From Acanthaster planci (Eukaryota > Echinodermata > Asteroidea > Valvatida > Acanthasteridae), in contig NW_019091355.1 of NCBI RefSeq assembly GCF_001949145.1, positions 2,838,069 through 2,902,068 of the forward strand: a DNA stretch of 64,000 nucleotides, read 5' to 3'. The position numbers and the translations under genes were made by a program. Of this stretch, positions 54,701 to 64,000 are shown in pieces. How positions within the stretch are numbered: the stretch's first letter is position 1; every line of letters begins with the position of its first letter. A model generated the notes under the pieces. The model saw only the letters and a list, made by a program, of their open reading frames with translations, was not told where the DNA came from and ran no database searches.

Positions 54701-57700
54701 TGTATGGAGTGAAATAAAGCGGGTTTAGTTTCATAGCTGTAGACATTCTTTCATGGGAAACTCATAGAAGGCAAGTAGGAACTCTACCTGTGAACTCCAA
54801 TCATGTCAATGCTTTGAGGGGTTTGAACCTTGATCTTCAGAGCGCAAGGGTAGGGAAGTACTATCCTTAAAATCTGACATTAGTTATCTTAGAATAGTTT
54901 GTTGTTACATTGCTCAACAAATTGTTTTGTCTGAAGTAAATTTGCAAGTACCCATTGTGTTGCAGAATAAAACCTCATGTAATTTATGGTTGTATGTTCA
55001 AGAAAATTCCAAAGTAAGATTTGAAGCTTCGCGTGGTGGAGGCTGGACTGAAAGGAAGTTTGCGGGTACACCATAGTGAATCAATCCGTTCTAGAGGCGT
55101 GGTGGTTCTGAAAAGAACCAGTGAGTGGAATCTGGACATTTCGACCAGGATGCTGTGTCATTCTCCAGCTGGTTCTGTAATTGATTTTACTTGGCTGTTG
55201 CTTTTCCTAGGGGAGTGCTGTCTATTGCCTGGTGCCCACAGGACCCCGACCTGCTCCTCAGCTGCGCCAAGGACAACCGCATCCTCTGCTGGAACCCCAA
55301 CAGCTCAGTGCAGGGCGGGGAGGTGGTCTACGAGTTGCCCACCTCCTCCCAGTGGAGCTTCGACGTCCAGTGGTGCCCCCGCAACCCGGCCGTCATCGCC
55401 AGCTCGTCCTTCGATGGCCACGTGACTTTCTACTCCCTGATGGGCGGGCAGCGGGGGGACCAGCAGCTACAGCAGCGCCAAGCAGACAAGGTGAGCGAAT
55501 CATTTATTACCCAGTGCAGCGGTTGCCTTGTGTCATGTTTACCAGTGAGCCATGTTTACCAGAAACAATTCCATCGCAGGCCGTCCAACCTTGAAACAAG
55601 TCACAAGCTCCTCAAGTGAACTATGGCTGAAGCATTGCTTTATTGTGACGAATCCTGTTACTTGTGATGGGTCGTGTGAAAGGACTCATAACTGGACTTG
55701 TGAAGAAAGGACTTGTGACAGACTCTCCAACATCACTTTTAAATGTTAAAAGTGTGACGGATGAACCACATTAACAATTTTCGTTTTAGTTCTGTTACTT
55801 TTTTCTTTGGATCTTTTCAGATTGCCTCGTCTTTTCCAGGCACGGCCGGCTTTGGCCAGCAATCACCCCAACAAACTCAGCCTTCGGCCGAGCCCACGGT
55901 CCTCAAAAAACCTCCCAAGTGGCTGCGTAGACCAGTAGGAGCAACCTTTGGGGTAAGTTGCTGCTGAAACTTTACGGGCTTTTGGCTGAGAAATGATGAA
56001 CTCGGCGACTTAATAGCCTGTTGTTTCGCCGTCTCCAAGGAAGCCTTTCTTTTTTTTCACAGAGTGGTTTGATTAATCCAAGCAGAAATAAAAGACATGG
56101 ATTATCATAAGTATGTGTCGGTCTTTGTGAGGTTCATCAAGTTTATCGAATACCTTGTCGGTTGAGGTCATCTTCAGGTGTGTGGTTGCTGTATAGGATC
56201 GAGCTAAGACCTGAGTGCTGCCAAAGTTACTCAAAATCAATAGCACTGCTTGTTGACAATATGCCCAATTTCTTACTTGTAAGCCATTTTGCCTGGAAGG
56301 TCTTACAACGTACATTTTTCAAAAGAACCTATGTCATCTGTAAGTTCTGTAAGCTTTTTTCGTGAAAAACTTAACGAACCTGTCTCATCCACAGTTCGGT
56401 GGCAAGCTGGTGTCCTTCCAGTCGACCAAGCAGCAGCCCACCAACCAGGTGCACATCAGCCAGGTGGTCACGGAAACGGAATTGGTGAATCGCTCCAACG
56501 CACTGGAAGAGGCCCTGGCCAAGGGGAACTTTCTGGAGTTCTGCAGCGCCAAGATCTCCCAGTCCAAGGCCGCGATGGAATCTCAGATATGGAAATTCCT
56601 GAAGGTAGGTCCGTTCTCATTCAGTAGAGGCCTTGCATGGTAGCCGTCTTACAGGGCAGTTCTTTTGTTCTACAGAGAAACCTCCTTTGTGCATACTCCG
56701 TGGAACAAAAGCACTGGTCTGCAAGATGGCAGCTATGCAAACCCTCTATAGCTCTTCGTTCACTTTTAGTGGCCATGGTAAATTCCTGGGTTCTATTATG
56801 ACTGACTTTTCATGTTTTGTGTGTTGTCTCTTTTAACATCTTATTTATCAGGAAAGGATGCGGAGGATGAAGCGAAGTTTGCTGTGTGCCTTCAAGTTCA
56901 TAGATCAAATCACTTTAAGGCCAACCTACAGGGCACATACCTAATTACGTACACTGCTGTTGCATGTATCATGGTTTGGGTTAATACTCAGACATTGCAT
57001 TTTGTAGGTGGCAGGGGCATTGTCACGTCTATTTACCGACAGCTCTGTCGCAGTCTTCTGCGGTTTACCTGCCGTGCCTTTAACCCCTTCGCACCGGGAA
57101 CCGTTGACAGCCGCGGCTTTGTGTGGGGATTAGTGCATACCACACATACAGTCTATTCACCATGCAGCTGCTGGTTCAATGGGGCCTGCTGATGGACAAA
57201 GCCCTCCATTCAGGGCATACCACAGCCCAGCAATCACAGTCAAAAGAATTCCCGACGCGAAGGGGTCAATCCAGACAATAATTCTGGTCCTGAATGTGCA
57301 CCCCAAGCTATTAATCACAAGATGACTGTACCGTTCATTGACTAGCTTTGCAGACCTAGCTATTTTCCAAGCTGTCATACTGACTGCCTTATGACTTGTT
57401 GGTAGTTGTGCTTAACAGATGAGTAGTGCGGTGTTTAAACCATTATACTGGTTATCCATAGCAGATAAGTCATGTTTGGACAGTAAGTAAAATTTGGATC
57501 TCAGGTAATCGTGCTACGAACACCCTTCTCATAGGCGTGTGTTTTCCCTCTAAGGTCAATTTTGAGAAGGACCCCAGGCCGCACTTTGTGTCGCTCCTGG
57601 GGTTCGACTCCAAGGAGCTCCTGCGCAAGGTCGCCACAGCGACCGGTGCCCCTCCGGGACTGACCAACGGCATGCCGGGTGCCGTGAACGCGGAGGAGCT

Positions 57701-60700
57701 GGCCGAGAGGATGCAGAACCTGGACGGGGGCTTGTCAGGGTCAGAGGCCAGCGGCACAGGGTCACCAGCTGTGGGGTCAAAGGTCAGTTGTTCTTCACGC
57801 TTCAATCTAGATAGTGAATGGTACCTCTCGATATGTTTATGTCCACAGCAAAGTCATTCATGCGTGAGATTTCAAATGTACCGTTGATCTTCAAAACTCC
57901 CATTTTATTAATGTTCATTAAGTTAGAGTCATTACTGATAGAAGGACGCACAATGTTTGTGTACTTTTTTCTTCAGGGCTTCAGAAAAAAAAACGGAAGT
58001 TGTGAATTTGCTAACTTGACAGACACATCAACCCTTACCCTCCAAGTATTGTTACATATATCTTAACCCAAGCTGCAGAGTTGATTCAGGGTCACTCCAA
58101 GTCACCCAAAAGAATGAGAATTCTACGTATTTTAAAACAACCATAAGAATATTGACCTTAGTATGTAAGTTTGTGGGTTTAAAATCAACTTTGGTTACAT
58201 TTGCTTCTCCCGTTCCAATTTCACCACGAATCTAAACAGAGCCCAAGCGATACCCTAGGGGACTCTGATGGTGCAGCTGCCTTCGATGCGATAGCTGCAG
58301 GGGGGCCAGTGGAAGTCGAGAACCAGCCGGAGGTAGAGGTCAGGTCGTCCTCCCCCTTCACCATCTCCAGGAAAGACGGTAAACTCAGAACAACCATCAC
58401 AAAACTTCAAACCACTTTTTGGGACATCTTTTTTTTTTGGTGTTAAAACCAAGGTCATTTATCCAGATCCATTGGAAATTTCCATGTTTTTTAAGGGTTG
58501 AACATTTCAACGTAAAAGAGATTTCTTGATTCATGACGTTAGGGTAACGAGGTCATAGGTTTGGTGATTTTGCACTCCAAGTTCTTTCTAGGCAGGCAAC
58601 ACTCACACTGAGAGTTTTAAAACTTTTGCGTATCGGTCACAAAGTTACCCTTACTCCTTTGTTCTTTCAAACAGACATAGATGGCCTAATCAGCCAGGCT
58701 GTCCTGACAGGCAACTTTGAGGCGGCCGTGGAGATGTGCCTCCACAACGACCGGTTGGCGGACGCCATCCTGTTGGCCATAAGCGGCGGGCCGGAGCTCC
58801 TCAGCAAGACGCAGCGCAGGTACTTCAAGAAGGTCAAGTGCAACATATCACGGGTGAGGAGCAAAAGAACGGATTGACAGAAGTAACCTAGCCAGAAGTA
58901 GTAATCTGTAGCGCTAGGTCCTTCGGGCTCAGAGGGTTACATAGTATTTTGCAGTAGTGAGTACTCTAAGCCAAACAACGCCCGGTACTGTTTGGGTTAA
59001 TCGTAGTGTGATTGTGCGCCTTCCATCGTGTTTCAGACAGTGTCAGTCTGACAGAGTTAGGACTTGATGAATCTTAAAATGTTCTTTTGATTATTTGTCT
59101 TGCTTTATCACTGAACATGAAGGGAAATGGGTCGCTGCTAACTGCTTCTTGGATGCAGATGAGAGAACGCATGGGGAGTTGCAGAAATGAGGGGTCCAGA
59201 AGTGTGACATTTTCGTGTCCCTGTTACGTCTGACCTTTGTTATCTGACCGGGAAATATCACCGGAATTGATTTCAAAGTATTACTATTTGTTTGGCAGGT
59301 AATTTGCATTAATTCAGCAGTCGTGGAAATTAGAAAATGTGTTCTGAACTTACAAAATCCATTTTTCAGATGTGACAGGGACTCACTCAAAAGATGGACC
59401 CCTAATTTCTGGAATTCCCCACATACAAATCATGAAAGCTGAAACCACCTGTTACATCATGAGAGTTTCTCTGTCTTCCAGCTCATATCGGCGGTAGTCA
59501 CCAAAGATCTCTCGGACATTGTCGAATGTTGCGATCTGTCCAACTGGAAGGAGACCCTCACAGCCTTACTGACCTACGCATCAGTTAGTGAATTCACAAC
59601 ATTATGTGGTGAGTTTCTGTTGACTTTGATGTCGATTACATTAAGGTCTGGATAGGGCAAAAGTCGTACAGGTCAAGTTAGTTGACCCCAGCTCCGTAAG
59701 CCTCTTTACTGGGATGTTATTTCCATCGTGAAAATCTTCAAGCGGCCTCCGTGTAAAACTCTGACATAGCCTTGGTTTGTAATACCCTTAATTGTTTCTT
59801 GAATGTGTTCCTTGGAAGGGTGGCCAATGCCTCAATCCTTCAAAATCTTCCAGTAATCACTGTCGGTGTGTTGAGATACGTTGAAATTTGGGCCTGCATG
59901 TCGAGGGTGGTGGGGTTTTCTGGATCGAAGATTTTGACCGGTATATGCGTGTTGTCCATCTGTCTGTTGTCCCAGATGCCCTTGCCAGCCGGCTTGAGTC
60001 AGATGAGTCCGGGGACCTGTCTGCCGAAGCCTGCCTCTGCTACATCTGCTCAGGAAACGTGGACAAGCTGGTGGCCTGCTGGGCCAAGATGACGCACAGT
60101 GCAAACACCCCACTACAGCTGCAGGTAACCAGTCACATTTCTGTTACCCAAGAGTGTGGCATTAATTGAACTGGGGGCTGGCAAGTTTGACAGTTGCCAA
60201 GCTGCACAAGCAGTTGATTTATCAAAAATTTCGAGCTTCCTGTCTGACCTTTAAAAAAAATTTCAAATGTAAGAAATGGTCGTTTCAGTGATCAAATGAA
60301 AGCTCACTCCTCGTCATTTGCATGACAAGATTGATTGCGCTGAACAAAACAGTTGACTCCAAGTTTATGAAAAGTGGACATAATGTTCTTGTGAGATGCC
60401 ATTTTTTCTGAGACGGGTCAAATAGAAATATTAATTTCTCTCATTGACTCTCTCAAGGCATGTTATCGGCATGTCAGGCTGTGAACTACAAATGACCGAA
60501 ACGACAAAACCCTATGTTGGATTGAATGAAAAGTTCACAGATGTTCACAGACTCATAAGGAATGGCTTTTCTTACATACCAAGTTTCAGAAAGATTGGAT
60601 TTGGGACAAAACCACCTCTTGTGGGATTAAGCATGGTTTTTAGCTCCGATGCTCAAATTTCCCACCCGGCAGGATCTGGTGGAAAAGGTCATGATACTCC

Positions 60701-62685
60701 GCAAGGCTCTACAGCTAAAGACGGGCAACGGCACTGAGGTCACCTCACCAGTGCTGGCCGAGAAGCTCACCAGTTACGCCCAGCTCCTGGCGGCCCAGGG
60801 CAGCCTGGCCTCAGCCACGGCCTACCTGGGCGACTCGGGCCAGCCCAAGATCCAGGAGCTGAGGGAGCGGCTGTACCGCGCCCAGGGCGTGGTCACGGCG
60901 GGCGGCTCGCAGAGGAGCGTGGCAGGTGTGGCACCCACGAGGCAAGCGACCGCGCAGCCGGCAGGGAAGTCTCCATTCAGTCGGGTGAGGCATTATTTTC
61001 TTAGCTGTTACTTCCATTGAATGTTCAAAACAGGTAATCCGCCCGCAAGGTTGCGTGGTCTTTGAGCAGCCAAAGGTTTCTTGTTTCGCCTGGAAAATTT
61101 GTCATTAACGTAACTGTCGTGAGCAGTCTATTGTATGCAGGAAATTATTTGTGATTGTCAACAGGGTAACATTGTGGACCCGTTCAAAACTACGACTGTC
61201 TCTAGCAGCCAGTACTACACTTCCCAGGTCAGCGCCACGGCACAGTCTTCAAACTACGGCTACGGACAGACGCAGCAGCCCCAGGTCTCGTCACAGCAGG
61301 CCGCAGGCGACGCCGCGGCCGCCAAGCAGCGCCACCCGAGCGGCGACCGGCACGCCAACCTGTCAGGCCCCCGGCAGTACCCCCACTACCAGCAGGGCAG
61401 CATGCAGCAGTATTACCACCAGGAGCCCACCCAGCAGCAGCTGCAGCAGGAGCAGCGGCAGGCCCACCCTAACCCCAGCATGTACAACCCGGCCGAGTAC
61501 ATGGGCGCCTCCACGGCGCCCGCACTGGCACCGACCCCCCTGCAGCAGAGGACACCGGGCCTGGCCGGTTACCCGCAGCGGGTGCAGCCAACATCGGACG
61601 CAGCGGCTGCGCCGTCTTCAGGGTACCAGTCAAGCACCCCAGCTGCAATGAAACCCAAGGCAGTTGTTGGAGCGTGGAATGATCCTCCTCTGATCAAACC
61701 AAAGGTAACCTTAAGACCTCCACAGGGTTTCATTCTTTAAGTACAGCTACATCCCAGGTACATATCCTATAATTGAGTTGCCGGTTTCACCTTGTTCTAG
61801 GCACGGACGTATATAAGAAAAATCTGGACTGGCAATGCCCTTAATCAGCTTATAGAGATCACTGAATCCACTCGCGGCCATTTTACCGAGCCGAATACAA
61901 AGCTTACCCGGCAATGCCCGCCTTTGTTCTCCCTGGTGTCAATAGAAGCGAGCCAAACCACGCATTTGTATTCGGCTCGGTAAAATGGCCGCTGGTTGGC
62001 TTCTATTTCATACAAAGGCGTTGCAAGTCCAGTTTTTTTTAAATATACGTCCGTGGTTCTAGGCCTATGTATAAGGCCATTTTCCATGGCTGTGATTTTG
62101 TTACATAGAAAGGAAATTGAGTTGTAAAATGTGTTACCACGGTAAAACTAAACAGAAGAATCACACGTTCTCTTAACTCGAGGACTTTAGAACACCATAA
62201 ACTTGGGAATGATTCTATTTATGAAGCTCATAGGGGTTTTGCATGATAGCCATCTTGGAGGGCAGTTCTTGTATTCCACAGGGAAACCTCCTTTGTGCAT
62301 ACTCTCTGGAACAATGACACTGGTCTGCAAAATGGCAGCCATGCAAACCCTCTGTAGCAGTTTCTTTTCAAACGTCCCCTCAAAATGCCATCTTCACCAA
62401 TTTCGCTCTTATTTGGTCGCGACCCCAAACGACCAGGAGCAGCAGAAATTCACGGCGCCCGAGCCCATCATGGCACCCATCGTGGGAGGGGTCCAGGACC
62501 CCACTCCGCCCCACTCGCCCGCCGCGTTGGCAGCCGGGGAAGGGGTGTACAACCCGGCCGAGGTGCCCGCCCAGCAGGTATACCGTCCTAGTCAGGCCAT
62601 GTATAACAGCCAGCCCCTGCCGAGTGGTTCCCATATCGCACCGCCACCTTCCTCCTCCTCACAAAACGCTACCCGCAGTGCCAAG
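51763..62685 (+). CDS. SEC31: SEC31, COPII outer coat subunit (3' end beyond the window)
   Basis: Sec31 with Sec13 forms the COPII cage rods on ER exit sites. Sixteen coding exons join in phase: 51763-51965, 52423-52576, 53298-53435, 53951-54091, 54481-54623, 55211-55490, 55821-55952, 56395-56604, 57555-57782, 58240-58378, 58675-58853, 59482-59608, 59976-60124, 60673-60984, 61165-61704 and 62446-62685; 1,105 codons so far. [16 protein letters not shown] matches human MKLKEVDRTAMQAWSP. WD40 blades follow ([41 protein letters not shown]), then [22 protein letters not shown] (end of the Sec13-contacting propeller), the alpha-solenoid ([36 protein letters not shown]) and a Gln/Pro-rich region. 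GAWNDPP (W1016-N1017) corresponds to the Trp-Asn pair that activates the Sar1-Sec23 GAP. One invertebrate gene stands for vertebrate SEC31A and SEC31B. Only the C-terminal helical domain is missing, beyond 64000. Confidence 0.96.
52733..52839. other. Assembly gap (107 N) in SEC31 intron 2
   Basis: A run of 107 N between coding exons 2 and 3. The flanking exons join in phase, so no coding exon need be lost here. Confidence 0.99.
55562..55745 (+). repeat. Diverged relative of the right-edge CTTGTGA repeat
   Basis: CACAAGCT.CTCAA, AATCCTGTTACTTGTGATGG and GGACTTGTGA parallel 63735-63900 in order: the same unique head, then short CTTGTGA tail units. It lies in a SEC31 intron. Confidence 0.6.
56636..56775 (+). 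repeat. Dispersed repeat pair in SEC31 introns, copy 1
   Basis: CATGGTAGCC.TCTT..AGGGCAGTTCTT, AAACCTCCTTTGTGCATACTC and TGGCAGC.ATGCAAACCCTCT recur at 62241-62372 in the same orientation. Confidence 0.75.
57080..57269. mobile_element. piggyBac-like foldback element in SEC31 intron
   Basis: Left TTAA (57080-57083) then CCCCTTCGCACCGGGAA; right TTCCCGACGCGAAGGGG then TCAA (57266-57269, a decayed TTAA). Arms pair over about 30 bp. No transposase. Confidence 0.55.
61794..62063. mobile_element. hAT-like MITE with exact 8-bp target duplication
   Basis: The 254-bp element (61802-62055) begins CACGGACGTATAT and ends ATATACGTCCGTG. Long internal arms pair (GCGGCCATTTTACCGAGCCG with its inverse). 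It is flanked by identical GTTCTAGG at 61794-61801 and 62056-62063. It sits in the SEC31 intron between coding exons 15 and 16. Confidence 0.85.
62241..62372 (+). repeat. Dispersed repeat pair in SEC31 introns, copy 2
   Basis: Same unit as 56636-56775. It ends about 65 bp before the acceptor cluster of SEC31 coding exon 16. Confidence 0.75.
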
Positions 62686-64000
62686 GTAAAGCTTGCACAC
62701 TAACAGCCGTCCGGGCCATTTAAAACAAAATGATCCTGTTTGTCATCAACTATCAGCGGAATTTCAAAAACGGGCCCAATTTTTTTTCTCTGGGACGTGT
62801 AATGAAGGTTATGCCATTTTTTGTACATAGAAATCATTGAATTGATTGCAGCGTCGCAGAGAACGCGAGTTATAGGGTTCCTTTTTAGCAGAAGGGCCTT
62901 AACCAATTGCACGGTAGCAGGCCCTTGATGATAAACAGAAATCTTTTTTTTTTTTGAGTGGCCCGAATTGTGTCACGCCGGTGGTAGCCTTCCAGTCATT
63001 CACAGAGCTGCTCTGTGGGGGAAAACGCCGTCAGGCAAACTTCCCAGTCAGACATAGCCGGTGACCTATGTGAGTCCCGGTGACGCTGTAAGATCCTGGA
63101 CTCGCTCACAAAAAATCTTTGCTTGACCGATGTTTCTGCCCATCAGCTCTGTGAACAGACCCCTGGCGTGCTAACTCACAATGTCTTTCTCAATCCGGTC
63201 AACCCAACTAACTGACTAAGACTAACTCTAGCTTTCATTCGGGTCAGCTTGACATCCCTCCGTCCGGTGTTCAAGCTGTCGTGTGAATCAAGTAATGTCA
63301 GACTTTAACAGCTGGCCGTATTCATAAGTCGGGCATATTGAATTGAAAGTGAGGTTAACATGGGGGGAGGGAAACTGAGAATAAAAATGAAAGCAGTGAA
63401 ATGAAAGTTAATCGCATATTAATACCATTTCTGGTGATGAATAATTTCACATTTCTGATTACTTATATCGGAATGTTTTAAGCCACATTTTAAAAAGGGA
63501 AAGTGAGACGTGGACACCAATGTAGTCTGGTACCTCCCCATTTAGCACATTACAACGAATAAGAGATTCTGGGAACTTGATCAAAAATGGCTTCCCTTTG
63601 TTCTACAAAGAAAGGTGGTTGGCTTTTCAGGAGCGGTTTGTTGAAAACGTGATTTTTACTAAGGTCTTTTTCTGCTGGGCTTTGCTTACCGGTGTTGTGT
63701 TCGAGTTAATCACAAGTCCCTGTAAGTCCATCACAAGTCATTCAGCCTTAAGCCAATTCACAAGCTATTCAAATGAGCTGTGACAAAAACAATCCTTTGT
63801 CATTGTTCACCCTGTTACTTATGACTGGCCTTGTGAAGGGACTTGTGACTGGCATTGTGAAGGGACTTGTGACTGGCTTGTGAAGGGACTTGTGACTGGC
63901 CTTGTGAAGAGACTTGTGACTGGCTTGTGAAGGGACTTGTGACTGGCCTTGTGAAGGGACTTGTGACTGGCTTGTGAAGGGACTTGTGACTGGCCTTGTG
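62686..64000. other. SEC31 intron extending past the right edge
   Basis: The donor AAG|GTAAAG ends exon 16 at 62685. I see no further SEC31 exon before 64000. The stretch holds AT-rich DNA and the minisatellite at the right edge. Confidence 0.7.
63822..64000 (+). repeat. Minisatellite of 23-24 bp units
   Basis: About seven units of ACTTGTGACTGGC(C)TTGTGAAGGG, alternating between the forms with one or two C, and running off the window edge. Preceded by the unique head shared with 55562-55745. Confidence 0.92.

Noticed and set aside
63822-64000. CRISPR-like array
   Set aside because: Units are contiguous with no unique spacers, and the setting is a eukaryotic intron.

Overview
This window is metazoan nuclear DNA: intron-rich genes with GT-AG introns, dispersed repeats, assembly Ns and no operons. 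The protein-coding content and repeat types suggest a marine invertebrate deuterostome. An echinoderm is my best guess, but this is inference and not proven by any single feature. I assembled gene models by joining exons whose splice sites and codon phases agree, guided by remembered vertebrate orthologues.

Layout. 1-2681 (-): 5' half of renalase (RNLS), running off the left edge. 3372-10710 (+): AP1AR/gadkin, head to head with RNLS across a 690-bp shared intergenic region. 10711-15915: intergenic, with repeats. 15916-20013 (-): CFAP96 (C4orf47-like), with probable 5' UTR exons upstream. 24915-27098 (-): LRRC20, complete in four coding exons. 29675-46957 (-): one very large class C GPCR gene of 22 coding exons and 2,312 codons. 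51763-62685 (+): SEC31, the outer COPII coat subunit, with 16 coding exons in the window and its C-terminus beyond the right edge.

The standout is the GPCR. All 22 exons join in phase into one protein: a signal peptide, four tandem mGluR-like Venus-flytrap (ANF-receptor) domains, a Ser/Thr-rich stalk where mGluRs carry the cysteine-rich domain, a seven-helix region and a short tail. Ordinary mGluR-like receptors have one flytrap. Only the third flytrap keeps the Thr/Tyr/Asp set that holds the alpha-amino-acid group in mGluRs.

The other genes are housekeeping or ciliary and not obviously linked in function: two trafficking genes (AP1AR, SEC31), one ciliary (CFAP96), one FAD enzyme (RNLS) and one LRR protein. 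Their human orthologues all lie on chromosomes 4q and 10q, so the window may be a piece of the ancestral linkage group behind the vertebrate 4/5/8/10 paralogon.

Introns and intergenic DNA hold many small foldback elements: hAT-like with 8-bp duplications, piggyBac-like with TTAA, and a probable 9-bp-duplication element nested in a SINE-like repeat. There are also tRNA-derived SINEs, LINE-like 3' ends, a minisatellite and an unmarked probable assembly deletion at a single N.
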